A stretch of 20,887 bases of DNA from Solirubrobacterales bacterium (GTDB taxonomy: Bacteria > Actinomycetota > Thermoleophilia > Solirubrobacterales > Solirubrobacteraceae), in NCBI GenBank assembly GCA_003244035.1, contig QHBV01000158.1:1-20887 (forward strand), written 5' to 3'. This document shows, one piece after another, positions 7,633-14,502 of the stretch (position 1 is its first letter; the number at the start of each line of letters is the position of its first letter). Below the pieces are notes generated by a model. That model saw nothing but the letters and a program-made list of their open reading frames with translations, ran no database searches and was not told the DNA's origin. The position numbers were made by a program, and so were the translations under genes.

Positions 7633-8444
7633 GCCCCAGGCCCAACCAAACGCGCCCGCGGGCGTCAGTCCGCGGGCGCGAATTGGGCCAGAACTTCCTC
7701 GTGGACCGCAACATCCTCGGCGTGATCGAACGTCTGGCGGAGCTCGGGCCAGGCGACGTCGTGCTCGAGATCGGCGCCGGCCTCGGCGTGCTCTCACAGC
7801 GGCTCGCGGCCCGTAGCGGGCACGTGCACGTGGTCGAGGTCGATCGCCGCCTCGAGCAGCGCCTGCGCGAAGCGCTCGGGGCGCATGGCAACGTCAGCGT
7901 CCACATCGCCAATGCGCTCGAGCTCGACCTCCGCGCGTTGCAGCCACCCGCGACCAAGCTCGTCGCCAACCTTCCATACGCGATCGCCGCGACCGCGATC
8001 CTGCGCACGATCGAGCAGCTCCCGGCCGTCGCGAGCTGGGTGGTGATGGTCCAGCGCGAGGTCGGCGAGCGACTTGCCGCGGCGCCGGGGACGCCGGCCT
8101 ACGGGGCGCCCTCGGTGCTCGCCCAGCTCGCGTGCGAGGTGCGGGTGCTGCGTGCGGTCGGGCGGACGGTGTTCCGGCCCGTCCCGAACGTCGACTCGGT
8201 GCTGGTCGGGCTTCGACGGCGGGCTTTGGGCGCGGAGCCGGCGCTCCGCGCGCTGGTCCACGAGGCGTTCGCGCACCGGCGCAAGGCGCTGGCGGGCTCG
8301 CTCGCGCTCGCCTCCGGCGCCCTACCGGACATCCGCACCCGCGCCCGGGCGGCGCTGGTCGAGCTCGGTCACCCCGCCGATGCCCGGGCCGAGCGGCTCT
8401 CGCCGCAGGACTTCCGCGCGCTCGCCGGGATGCTCGCCCGGTGA
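7626..8444 (+). CDS. rsmA: 16S rRNA (adenine1518/1519-N6) dimethyltransferase RsmA
   Basis: About 272 residues. RsmA (KsgA) dimethylates two adjacent adenines in helix 45 of 16S rRNA late in 30S assembly; loss confers kasugamycin resistance in other bacteria. Visible motifs are the N-terminal GQNFLVD (about 21-27), the SAM-binding VLEIGAGLGVLSQRL (about 49-63), the acidic VVEVDRRLE, the catalytic NLPY (115-118), and VVMVQREVGERL. An arginine-rich N-terminal segment (SPRPNQTRPRASVRGRE) precedes the core. Start choice: ATG 7626 overlaps tatD by 7 nt and GTG 7629 by 4 nt; both are in frame and the sequence cannot decide. The stop overlaps ispE as GTGA. Confidence 0.96.
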   Translation: MVSPRPNQTRPRASVRGRELGQNFLVDRNILGVIERLAELGPGDVVLEIGAGLGVLSQRLAARSGHVHVVEVDRRLEQRLREALGAHGNVSVHIANALELDLRALQPPATKLVANLPYAIAATAILRTIEQLPAVASWVVMVQREVGERLAAAPGTPAYGAPSVLAQLACEVRVLRAVGRTVFRPVPNVDSVLVGLRRRALGAEPALRALVHEAFAHRRKALAGSLALASGALPDIRTRARAALVELGHPADARAERLSPQDFRALAGMLAR

Positions 8445-9313
8445 GGCTGCGCGCGCTCGCCCCCGGCAAGGTCAACCTGTGCCTGTTCCTCGGCGGCCGG
8501 CGCGCCGACGGGCGCCACGAGCTGGTGACGCTGCTTCAGTCGGTCTCGCTGGCGGACGAGCTCGAGCTGGTGACCCTCCCGGAGGGCGGCGTCGACGAGG
8601 TCCGCTGCCCAGGGGTGGAGGGTCCGAACCTCGTATCGCGGGCGCTCGCTGGGCTTCGCGCCCGCGGCTGGGACCCGCCGGCGGTGCGAATCACGATCCG
8701 CAAGCGCATCCCGGTCGCGGGAGGGATGGGCGGCGGGTCGGCCGACGCCGCTGCCGCGCTTCGGCTCTGCCGGGTGCTCGATGGGCTTGGCGACGATTTG
8801 GTCTACGAGCTCGCCCGTGAGCTCGGCGCCGATGTCCCGAGCCAGCTCGCGCCGGGCCTCGTGCTCGGCACCGGCGCCGGGGATGTCCTCGAGCCGGTGC
8901 AGGAGCTGGCTCAGTTTGCGCTGCTGATCCTCCCCCAGCCCTTTGAGCTGTCGGCCGCCGAGGTCTACCGCGAAGCGGATCGGCTCGGCCTTGGCCGCGA
9001 CGGGGCCGAGATGGGCACCCTCGGGGCGGAGCTTCGCGCCGCGCTGCGCCCGGGTCGGGCGCCGGCGCCGGCCCTGCTGGTCAACGACCTGCAGCCCGCG
9101 GCGCTGTCGCTGTGCCCTTCGATCGGCGGCGCGCTTGCGGCCGCGCGCGCGGCCGGCGCCGAGCATGCGCTGGTCTCGGGCTCGGGGCCGACGGTCGCCG
9201 GGCTTTATTGGGGCGCCGATGCGCCGGATCGCGCCGGCGCGGCGGCGCTCGCCCTGGCGGAGCGGTTTCCCGGCGCGAGCAGCGCGGTCCCGTTCAGGGT
9301 ACAAACCATCTGA
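8441..9313 (+). CDS. ispE: 4-diphosphocytidyl-2-C-methyl-D-erythritol kinase IspE
   Basis: A 290-residue GHMP kinase of the non-mevalonate (MEP) isoprenoid pathway; it phosphorylates CDP-methylerythritol with ATP. K10 in LAPGKVNLCL, the glycine-rich ATP loop IPVAGGMGGGSADAAAAL (centred on residues 91-105), the catalytic Asp in GADVPSQL (about D131), and the C-terminal SGSGPTVAGLY are all present. The N-terminal block reads RADGRHELVTLLQSVSLADEL, where family members usually have RxDGYH, so Tyr is replaced by Arg. The GTG start overlaps rsmA by 4 nt and gives the conserved start. It is the last gene of the operon and is followed by a stem-loop at 9361-9390. Confidence 0.95.
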   Translation: MRLRALAPGKVNLCLFLGGRRADGRHELVTLLQSVSLADELELVTLPEGGVDEVRCPGVEGPNLVSRALAGLRARGWDPPAVRITIRKRIPVAGGMGGGSADAAAALRLCRVLDGLGDDLVYELARELGADVPSQLAPGLVLGTGAGDVLEPVQELAQFALLILPQPFELSAAEVYREADRLGLGRDGAEMGTLGAELRAALRPGRAPAPALLVNDLQPAALSLCPSIGGALAAARAAGAEHALVSGSGPTVAGLYWGADAPDRAGAAALALAERFPGASSAVPFRVQTI

Positions 9314-9360
9314 CGGTCTGGTGCGATCGTTCCGCGGCGCCCGACGCCAACCGGGATGCT

Positions 9361-9390
9361 CGCGATAGCGCTGCTATTGCTGCGCTCGCG
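9361..9390 (+). terminator. Probable stem-loop terminator after the metG-ispE operon
   Basis: The arms AGCGCTGC (9367-9374) and GCTGCGCT (9379-9386) pair with one mismatch around a TATT loop, and CGCG on each side can extend the stem. It lies 48 bases after the ispE stop. No run of T follows, which is common in high-GC actinobacteria but leaves the call uncertain. Confidence 0.4.
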
Positions 9391-9498
9391 TGCCTCGTCT
9401 GGCATCCACGGACCGGCCGCCCCAGTCCCGCCATGTGTCTTGTCGTGGACACCCAGCCACACGATCTTCACATTCGGGCACAATCTGTCGGCAGCGCA

Positions 9499-9720
9499 GT
9501 GAGCAACCAAGCGATCACCTACCTCGTCGGCACCTGCCTGGGTGTGCTTGCCCTGGCCGCCTTCGGCGCGCTCGTGCTGGTGCCGGCGATCAGCAGCTAC
9601 CAGCGGCCGCTCGAGCGCGTCGCGGTCGTGATCCTGTCGCTGTTCGTCCTGGCCGCGCTGGTGGGTGTCGGCGTGCTGCTGGGGGCGCTGATCGTGTTCG
9701 AGTGGCCGCGGTTCTTCTAG
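9499..9720 (+). CDS. Small two-helix membrane protein
   Basis: A 73-residue protein of unknown function, read from the GTG at 9499. Two strongly hydrophobic segments are visible: about residues 6-30 (ITYLVGTCLGVLALAAFGALVLV) and 41-68 (VAVVILSLFVLAALVGVGVLLGALIVF), joined by the short polar loop SSYQRPLER; the protein ends EWPRFF. The hydrophobic codon pattern starts cleanly at this GTG, whereas the upstream extension of the frame (to 9112) is antisense-like, polar and overlaps ispE. The gene ends 21 bases before the PucR regulator gene, so co-transcription is likely. Topology with both ends on the same side is inferred, not shown. It could be an accessory subunit or a stress-type small membrane protein. 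Confidence 0.68.
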   Translation: MSNQAITYLVGTCLGVLALAAFGALVLVPAISSYQRPLERVAVVILSLFVLAALVGVGVLLGALIVFEWPRFF

Positions 9721-9741
9721 CGGGACCCGAAGGCGGCTGAG

Positions 9742-10968
9742 ATGCCCGACCGCGCCGCCGGCCGCGACGCCCGGCCGCCCCCCGCGCCCGACCTGACCGC
9801 GCTCGCTGCGATCACGGATGCGGTCCAAGCCGGCGCGGGTCTGCCCGAGATCCTGCGCGCCGCCGCGCGCGCGCTGCACGCGAGCCTGATCTTGGTCGAC
9901 AGCTCCGCGGCGGTGCTCGCGGTTGCGGCCCGTTCGCCCGCCGATGAGCGATCGCTGATGCGCGACGCCGAGGACGTCACCACGATCGAGCTGAAGGTCG
10001 TCGAGGCGCCGGTAGGCCAGCTGCGGATACGCACCCGCGAGCATGCCCCGGATGGGTCGCTGCTGCGGCTGATCAGCACGCTGATCGCGTCGGAGGTCGA
10101 GCGCGTTCGGGCCCCCGAGCGGGCATCGGAGGAGGCGGCCACGAGCTTTCTGCGCGCGGTGCTCGAGCGCCGGATCGACCGCGAGGAGATGATCGCCCGC
10201 GGTAGGGGCCTCGGCGCCGAGCTCGCGCCCGGCGGGAGCGTGGTGGTGGTGAGAGCCCATCCGCGCAAGGCCACCGAGGACGATTGGCGCAGCCGCCTGC
10301 TCGCGATCGCGACCCGGGGCGCGCGCTCGGTCGCGCCCGGCTCGATCTCGGCTCCGGCGGAGAGCGACCCCGGTCAGGTCGTCGTGCTCGTGCCCGACCC
10401 CGGCGGCGACTCCGGCCGGCGTGTGTCCGCGGCGATCCTGCGCGAGCTCGAGTCCGGGCTGGTGGGCTTCACTTTCGCGATCGGCCGCAGTCGCAAGACC
10501 GGCGATCCGCTCGATCTGCAGCGCGCGGGCGACGAGGCGCTGCTGGCGGTCAACGTGGTCGAGGGGGACTACGAGCACTCGGCGCTGGCCTACGATGAGA
10601 CCGGCACGTACCAGCTGCTGCTCCCGCACATGCGTGAGCCCGCGGAGCTGAAGCGGTTCTACGAGCAGACCGTCCGTCCGCTGGTCGCCTACGACGAGCA
10701 GTACGAGACCGACCTGCTCGGCACGCTCTCGACCTTCCTCGAGTGCGACGCCAACGTCAACGCGACCGCGGCGCGGCTGATCACCCACCGCCACACGGTC
10801 CGCTACCGGTTCGAGCGCGTGCGCGAGCTGACCGGGCTCGACGTCTCCTCGACCGACGGCCGTGAGAAGCTCTCGCTGGGGCTCAAGGCGATGCGCGTGC
10901 TCGGGATCGCGGCGCCACGCGGCCCGGCCAGCGAGCCCGGAGCCGGCGGTGGGCGGGTGCCTCGGTAG
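9742..10968 (+). CDS. PucR-family transcriptional regulator
   Basis: A 408-residue protein. The C-terminal part (about 326-388: LGTLSTFLECDANVNATAARL, then HRHTVRYRFERVRELTG) is the PucR-type helix-turn-helix (HTH_30), in which the HxxTVRYR stretch is typical. The middle region (about 200-300, ending DEALLAVNVVEG) has the degenerate GGDEF-like/CdaR fold that usually precedes it. The N-terminal third (residues 20-120) resembles a GAF-like sensory domain. PucR-type activators typically respond to small metabolites such as purine breakdown products or sugar acids, but the ligand cannot be read here. The start ATG is preceded by GAAGGCGG as a plausible ribosome binding site. It follows a small membrane protein gene and ends 41 bases before a long perfect inverted repeat. 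No catabolic operon sits beside it, so its target may be distant. Confidence 0.85.
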   Translation: MPDRAAGRDARPPPAPDLTALAAITDAVQAGAGLPEILRAAARALHASLILVDSSAAVLAVAARSPADERSLMRDAEDVTTIELKVVEAPVGQLRIRTREHAPDGSLLRLISTLIASEVERVRAPERASEEAATSFLRAVLERRIDREEMIARGRGLGAELAPGGSVVVVRAHPRKATEDDWRSRLLAIATRGARSVAPGSISAPAESDPGQVVVLVPDPGGDSGRRVSAAILRELESGLVGFTFAIGRSRKTGDPLDLQRAGDEALLAVNVVEGDYEHSALAYDETGTYQLLLPHMREPAELKRFYEQTVRPLVAYDEQYETDLLGTLSTFLECDANVNATAARLITHRHTVRYRFERVRELTGLDVSSTDGREKLSLGLKAMRVLGIAAPRGPASEPGAGGGRVPR

Positions 10969-11008
10969 CGGTGTGCAGGTCGCTCGCTGGCTCGGGTGAC
11001 CCGGGGTC

Positions 11009-11045
11009 TGGGGGATTTGGTTCCATGATGGAACCAAATCCCCCA
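11009..11045. terminator. Bidirectional terminator-like hairpin, 18-bp perfect arms
   Basis: The bases 11009-11026 and 11028-11045 are perfect inverse complements around a single central G; physically a 14- to 16-bp stem with a loop of 3-5 would form. The core is GGGGGATTTGGTTCC on one side and its complement on the other. It sits between the convergent PucR gene (ends 10968) and the minus-strand membrane gene (ends 11068), so a shared terminator is the best reading. No T-run follows on either side. Confidence 0.65.
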
Positions 11046-11067
11046 ATGTGCGCACTCTGATCCAGTC

Positions 11068-11967
11068 TCAGGCCGCGCGCCTGACCCCGCGCCACCCACG
11101 GAGCGTGGTGGTCGTAGCCAGCGCGCCGGCGCCCAACATCACGGTCACCTGGACGATCAGCATGAACGCTGTGCTGGTGTTGCCAAGCGGGCCGTTCGAG
11201 GTGGCGGCGAGGCGGGATGCGTCGAGTTGCAGCGCGATTGCGTACAGCGCGGCGGCGAGGGCGATCGCCACCATCGCCGCGGTCACCAGCGTTCCGCACG
11301 CCAGTGCGGAGGTGAGCCGGCGTGGGTCGACCGACACCGCAAACAGGGCCTTGCGCGATGCCACCGCGCAGACCGCGCCGCAGACCAATCCGGCCAGGAT
11401 CCACGCAATGAACGCTCCATGAGCTGCGTTCGTGCGCAAGGAATGAGAATGCGCGATCCAGACCAGCAACCCGGTGAGGGCCACGAACACGACCACCGCC
11501 AAGATCGGCAGAGCGACGAGCCTGCGCAGGCGGGGCTGGCGCCGTGCCGGCCCCAGCGCCGCCATGAGCAGCGGCAGCGCTCCGGCCACCACCGCACACG
11601 AGGCCACGATCGCCAGCAGCTGGACGGCGACGTGGGCTGCGCCGAGCACCGGGTGGGCACGGCCGGCTGCCGAGAACGGGGAGTCCTCGGTGGTCTTGTA
11701 GAAGCCAAAGCCGGCAGCTGCGAATGCCACCCAGCAGGCGAGCACGCCGCTCGTGCTGGCCCGCAGGCGATCGCGGAGCTCGACGCAGTCAGCGAGACCG
11801 TTCGGTGGGCGCACGTGCGCCGCGAACGCACCGCGCAGCAGGTCCAGCGAGGTCGAGAGCCGAGTGGGCCCGTCATCGAGCAGGGCGCGCATCTCCTCGC
11901 CGTAACGGCGCCGGAACCCGAGCGGGTACAGGTTGAGCGTCAGCCTCGCCAGGCGCCGCCCCATCAC
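11068..11967 (-). CDS. Multi-pass membrane protein of a PadR-linked pair
   Basis: About 299 residues, function unknown. The N-terminus (RLARLTLNLYPLGFRRRYGEEMRALLDD, then LDLLRGAF) matches the short cytoplasmic prefix found in many actinobacterial membrane proteins and permease-like proteins encoded next to PadR regulators. Roughly seven hydrophobic helices follow, for example around residues 75-90, 110-135, 150-170, 180-200, 218-245 and 265-288. No transport signature, ATP-binding motif or catalytic residue is recognised. The start is a GTG at 11967 whose last two bases begin the TGA stop of padR (GTGA), with an ATG as the next codon. This shows translational coupling: PadR and this protein are one operon and PadR probably controls it. 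Confidence 0.75.
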   Translation of the reverse strand: MMGRRLARLTLNLYPLGFRRRYGEEMRALLDDGPTRLSTSLDLLRGAFAAHVRPPNGLADCVELRDRLRASTSGVLACWVAFAAAGFGFYKTTEDSPFSAAGRAHPVLGAAHVAVQLLAIVASCAVVAGALPLLMAALGPARRQPRLRRLVALPILAVVVFVALTGLLVWIAHSHSLRTNAAHGAFIAWILAGLVCGAVCAVASRKALFAVSVDPRRLTSALACGTLVTAAMVAIALAAALYAIALQLDASRLAATSNGPLGNTSTAFMLIVQVTVMLGAGALATTTTLRGWRGVRRAA

Positions 11968-12281
11968 AGTGCCTCCGCCGCGCGCAGGCGATCGAGGCCG
12001 CTGCGGGCAACGCGCTCGAGCGCGTGCAGCTGCTCGGCGAGAGCGGCCTTGCCGGGCCCCGTGAGCTGATAGGGCCGCCGGCGATCCTCGGCCGGAAGCG
12101 ACTCGATCAGGCCCCTGCCCTCGAGTCGTGAGAGCGCGCCGTAGAGCGTTCCCGGGCCAAGGCGCACCTCGGCCATCTGCTCGACGTCCCTGGTGATGGC
12201 ATAGCCGTGCTTCGGGCCCTCCGCCAAGCTGGCCAGCACGAGTAGCCCCGGGTCGGTAGATCGTTCACTGATGTATCGCAT
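11964..12281 (-). CDS. PadR-family transcriptional regulator
   Basis: A 105-residue winged-helix protein. It carries the family pattern LLVLASLAEGPKHGYAI, then a Gly-Pro-rich wing LGPGTLYGALSRLEGRGLIE, then the RRRPYQLTGPGKAAL strand and a C-terminal dimerisation helix (LAEQLHALERVARSGLDRLRAA). PadR proteins of this short subfamily usually repress their own operon, often a membrane or drug-efflux protein, and are relieved by a ligand. It overlaps the downstream membrane gene by 4 nt. The start ATG coincides with the expected transcription start downstream of TACTAA (12293-12288), so the message appears leaderless. The first codons include ATACAT, resembling one half of the ATGT...ACAT sites many PadR proteins bind; this is suggestive only. 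Confidence 0.9.
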   Translation of the reverse strand: MRYISERSTDPGLLVLASLAEGPKHGYAITRDVEQMAEVRLGPGTLYGALSRLEGRGLIESLPAEDRRRPYQLTGPGKAALAEQLHALERVARSGLDRLRAAEAL

Positions 12282-12287
12282 AACGTA

Positions 12288-12293
12288 TTAGTA
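12288..12293 (-). promoter_or_regulatory. -10 box TACTAA for the padR operon
   Basis: On the minus strand TACTAA (or ACTAAT shifted by one base) ends 6 bases before the ATG at 12281, which predicts a leaderless transcript beginning at the A of the start codon. The 12282-12295 stretch is clearly AT-richer than its surroundings. The repeated ATAC steps on both sides of the ATG could be an autoregulatory site. Confidence 0.45.
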
Positions 12294-12374
12294 GCACAAG
12301 TCCGGGCTCGATCGCAAGCGCGCTGTCTCTGCGGGGAGCTGAAGTCCGTCCGAATCCCGGCCAGCCGTGCACCG

Positions 12375-13367
12375 TCACCGATCTGCCTTGCGACCGGGCA
12401 GCTCGATATCGAGCAGGTCGCCACCCTCGTGGTCGACCTGCAGCGTCGTATGCTCGATCCTGAAGCGATCGTGCAGGAGCGCCTCGAGGCAGCGGCGGGC
12501 GGCGTGGCAGTTGCTCTCGGCACCGACGAGCACGTGGGCGGACAGCGCGGGGAACCCGGAGGTGATCTCCCACACGTGCAGGTCGTGGACTTCGCGGACG
12601 CCCGGCTCTGAGACGAGCGCGCGGCCGATCGCGTCGGGGTCGACGCCTCGCGGCGCGGCCTCGAGGAAAACACGGCCGGAGGCTTTCAGCAGCTCGTAGG
12701 CAGCCCGCAGCATGACCGCCGCGATGATCAATGACGCGATCCCGTCCGCACGGCGCAAGCCGGTCGTGAGGATCACCGCGCCGGCGATCGCGGTGACGAT
12801 GAACGCGATCAAGTCGGTGAGGAGGTGCTGATAGGCACCCTCGACGTTCATCGCCTGGCGGTTGGCCTTCGCCAGCGTCCGGGTGGCGGCGAGGTTGACT
12901 ACGATTCCGGCCAGCGCGACGACGAGAATCGCGGTCCCCGCGACGGCGGGCGGTGAGATCAGTCGACGGACGCCCTCGTACACGATCAGCAGTCCGAGCA
13001 CGAGCAGCGTCGCGCCGTTGAACTGTGCCGAGAGGATCTCGGTCCGCTTCAAGCCGAAGGTCATGGCGCCGCTGGCTGGACGCTGCGCGAGCCGGATGGC
13101 GACCAGCGAGAGGCCGATCGCGGTGGCGTCGGTGAGCATGTGCGCGGCGTCCGAGAGCAGCGCCAGCGAGCCTGCCAGGACCCCGGCCGTCACCTCGACG
13201 GCCATGAAGGCGACGATCAAAGCCAGCGCGATCGCCAGCTTGCCGCGGTCGGCGTCCGCTGAGACCCTGTGCGAGTGGCCGTGGCCGTTGGCGTGGCCGT
13301 GGCCGTCGCCATGGCCGTGGCCGTGGCCGTGGCCGTGGACTTGTGGATGTTCGTGGGTGGGGGCCAT
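12375..13367 (-). CDS. CDF-family zinc/cobalt/cadmium exporter (CzcD/ZitB-like)
   Basis: A 330-residue cation-diffusion-facilitator. CDF proteins export divalent cations, mainly Zn2+, in exchange for protons across the cytoplasmic membrane. Residues 5-33 form a His/Gly-rich leader with many HG steps, likely metal binding. Six transmembrane helices follow, with the transport-site motifs SLALLSDAAHMLTDA (H76, D80) in TM2 and YQHLLTDLIAF (H181, D185) in TM5, the HxxxD pair of the Zn-CDF group. The C-terminal cytoplasmic domain (about 245-330) contains VHDLHVWEITSG and ends with IEHTTLQVDHEG, typical of the ferredoxin-like metal-sensing domain. The ATG at 13367 lies in a 26-bp tandem duplication that also creates a coupled upstream mini-ORF. 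The gene stands alone; no metal regulator is adjacent. Confidence 0.95.
   Translation of the reverse strand: MAPTHEHPQVHGHGHGHGHGDGHGHANGHGHSHRVSADADRGKLAIALALIVAFMAVEVTAGVLAGSLALLSDAAHMLTDATAIGLSLVAIRLAQRPASGAMTFGLKRTEILSAQFNGATLLVLGLLIVYEGVRRLISPPAVAGTAILVVALAGIVVNLAATRTLAKANRQAMNVEGAYQHLLTDLIAFIVTAIAGAVILTTGLRRADGIASLIIAAVMLRAAYELLKASGRVFLEAAPRGVDPDAIGRALVSEPGVREVHDLHVWEITSGFPALSAHVLVGAESNCHAARRCLEALLHDRFRIEHTTLQVDHEGGDLLDIELPGRKADR
13275..13338 (-). repeat. Simple-sequence tract coding the His-Gly leader
   Basis: The plus strand carries repeated GTGGCC/CCGTGG hexamers with few interruptions over about 64 bases. On the coding (minus) strand they give the alternating His-Gly leader of the CDF exporter. 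Hexamer gain or loss would keep the frame and change the number of His residues. Confidence 0.75.
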
Positions 13368-13406
13368 CAGGGATGGTCCTGGGTGGGGGCCATCAGGGAT
13401 GGTCCT
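13355..13406. repeat. Perfect 26-bp tandem duplication over the CDF start codon
   Basis: Positions 13355-13380 and 13381-13406 are identical, base for base. Each copy contains a minus-strand ATG (13367 and 13393). The distal copy therefore supplies a second start whose frame stops right at the true start of the exporter. Confidence 0.95.
13367..13393 (-). CDS. 8-codon upstream ORF (leader peptide MAPTQDHP)
   Basis: Starting from the ATG at 13393 the minus strand encodes MAPTQDHP and stops with TGA at 13369-13367; the last base of that stop is the first base of the exporter ATG (TGATG). The peptide mimics the exporter N-terminus MAPTHEHP because it derives from the duplicated copy. Whether it is translated is unknown. 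If it is, ribosomes would terminate exactly at the exporter start, allowing coupling or attenuation. Confidence 0.35.
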   Translation of the reverse strand: MAPTQDHP

Positions 13407-13825
13407 CGCGCACGGCGCAAGTGCAGTTCACGAGATTCGCCGCGGCTCGGGACGATGGATCCGCTCGAGCGCATCGGGGGTCGAAGGGTTCACGAGCTGG
13501 CTCGCAGAGCATGGGAAACGCCCCACTCGATGGCGTCCAGGGCGCGACTGGGACGTTGACCGCCTGGGGGGCTGGAAACGCCCCAATCGCCGCTACGCCA
13601 TGCCCGAGTGGGACGTTGACCGGATGCCGCCGAAGCCATCAGGTCAAGTCACGATCCGGCTCGATCTTCCTCGAGCACTGCATCGGCTTGGGCAGCGATG
13701 CCCGGTGACCCATGACGTTCTCGGTCTTACCGTGACACACCCCAGCAATCCATCCTAACGAGGGTGACGCTCATTCGAAGCCGAGCCGCCCGGCGGGTGC
13801 CGTCAAACGGCGATCACCTACCGGC
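13407..13825. other. Intergenic region without a supportable gene
   Basis: This stretch separates the CDF exporter start from the end of the TetR gene. Several frames stay open, as expected at this GC content, but none has family-like content. It contains two copies of a spaced motif at 13514-13622. Just before the tetR end there is an imperfect palindrome GAGGGTGACGCTC at 13760-13772. The promoter of the exporter should lie at the left edge of this region, but no convincing -10/-35 pair was seen there. Confidence 0.55.
13514..13622. repeat. Two copies of a 49-bp spaced repeat with a period of exactly 60 bp
   Basis: Copy A spans 13514-13562 and copy B spans 13574-13622. Each starts GGAAACGCCCCA and ends TGGGACGTTGACCG, with 23 bases between that differ between copies. 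The ends are imperfect inverse complements of one another (GGAAACG-CCCA against TGGG-CGTT-CC), so each copy can fold back on itself. The constant ends with a diverged middle suggest either two protein-binding sites, a palindromic intergenic repeat, or an old duplication. Confidence 0.7.
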
Positions 13826-14500
13826 CTACTGGACGCTGAGCGCCGCCAGCAGCTTGCGCAGCGCACGCGGCGCGACCTCGGTAACGAAGTCGGGCGCCGG
13901 GCGCCAGAGCTGATCGAGCATGATCCCGAGCAGCATCGCCACGCCGATCTGCGCGTCGCGCGCGGGGTCGTCCGAGCCCGCACTCAGCGCGATCGGCTCC
14001 GCCAGGCGAATGAAGCGCTCCCCGCCGGCGATCATCAGCTCGCGTACCTCGGGGCGGCGCGCGGCCTCGAGAAAGAGCTCGGTTCGGGCGAGGTGCAGCG
14101 TGCGATCGTCCTGCAACCACGAGTCCAGGGCGGGCGCGATCGCGCCGACGTCGAGCTCCCCGCCCGTGGCCGAGCGCCGCGCGAGCGCCATCGAGATCGC
14201 ATGGGCGAGCTCGTCGGCGTGGCGCGCGTCGAGTTCGACCAGGCGCGCGACCGCCGCCTCGATCAGCTGGTCCCGCGTGCGGAAGTAGTACGTCGTCGAG
14301 CCATGGGGCAGGCCGGCCTCCCGCTCGACGGCGCGCTGGGTGGCGGCTCGCATGCCCCCGCTCCCGATCAGGTGCAGAGCCGCGTCGAGCAGCGCGACGC
14401 GGCGATCGGCAGGCCCGTTCCGATGCGCGGGACGTGGATCGGTGGAGCGGTCGACGATGGGCGCATCATCGCATCCGCCGCGGCGGATGCTACACGACAT
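13826..14500 (-). CDS. TetR-family transcriptional repressor
   Basis: A 224-residue TetR-type regulator. The DNA-binding domain spans about residues 33-80 (RRVALLDAALHLIGSGGMRAATQRAVEREAG, then GSTTYYFRTRDQLIEAAV), where the TTYYF-R-RDQL end is the family hallmark. The remainder is a helical ligand-binding and dimerisation domain with no recognisable specificity. It is divergently transcribed from a DHA2 drug exporter, the classical local repressor arrangement. A perfect 20-bp palindrome lies over its codons 4-10. The start at 14500 is the only reasonable start in frame: the next ATG is near residue 50, inside the HTH. It appears leaderless, with an AT-rich patch (14503-14510) just upstream. 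The N-terminal 30 residues are variable and Arg/Asp-rich. Confidence 0.92.
   Translation of the reverse strand: MSCSIRRGGCDDAPIVDRSTDPRPAHRNGPADRRVALLDAALHLIGSGGMRAATQRAVEREAGLPHGSTTYYFRTRDQLIEAAVARLVELDARHADELAHAISMALARRSATGGELDVGAIAPALDSWLQDDRTLHLARTELFLEAARRPEVRELMIAGGERFIRLAEPIALSAGSDDPARDAQIGVAMLLGIMLDQLWRPAPDFVTEVAPRALRKLLAALSVQ
14471..14490. promoter_or_regulatory. Perfect 20-bp palindrome, probable TetR operator
   Basis: GCATCCGCCG is followed directly by its exact inverse complement CGGCGGATGC. The site lies between the divergent TetR and MFS transcription starts, overlapping the expected -35 region of the MFS promoter and early codons of tetR. TetR-family repressors bind palindromes of this size in this position, so binding would block the exporter promoter and probably tetR transcription too. 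Confidence 0.75.
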
Positions 14501-14502
14501 CT

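Noticed and set aside
9205..11055. 616-codon minus-strand open frame opposite the PucR gene
   Set aside because: Composition is that of antisense high-GC sequence (His/Arg/Gln/Gly-rich), and it covers ispE, the membrane peptide, the PucR gene and the hairpin.
13514..13622. CRISPR array
   Set aside because: Only two units; the constant ends flank a 23-base middle within each unit, and no cas gene is nearby.
12862..13758. Plus-strand frame of about 298 codons across the CDF start and the repeat region
   Set aside because: Its first part is antisense to the CDF exporter and the rest shows no recognisable domain; the WDVDR steps in it just reflect the DNA repeat.
13760..13772. Imperfect palindrome GAGGGTGACGCTC as an operator
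   Set aside because: One mismatched pair, placed at the 3' end of tetR and not near a start; no further support.
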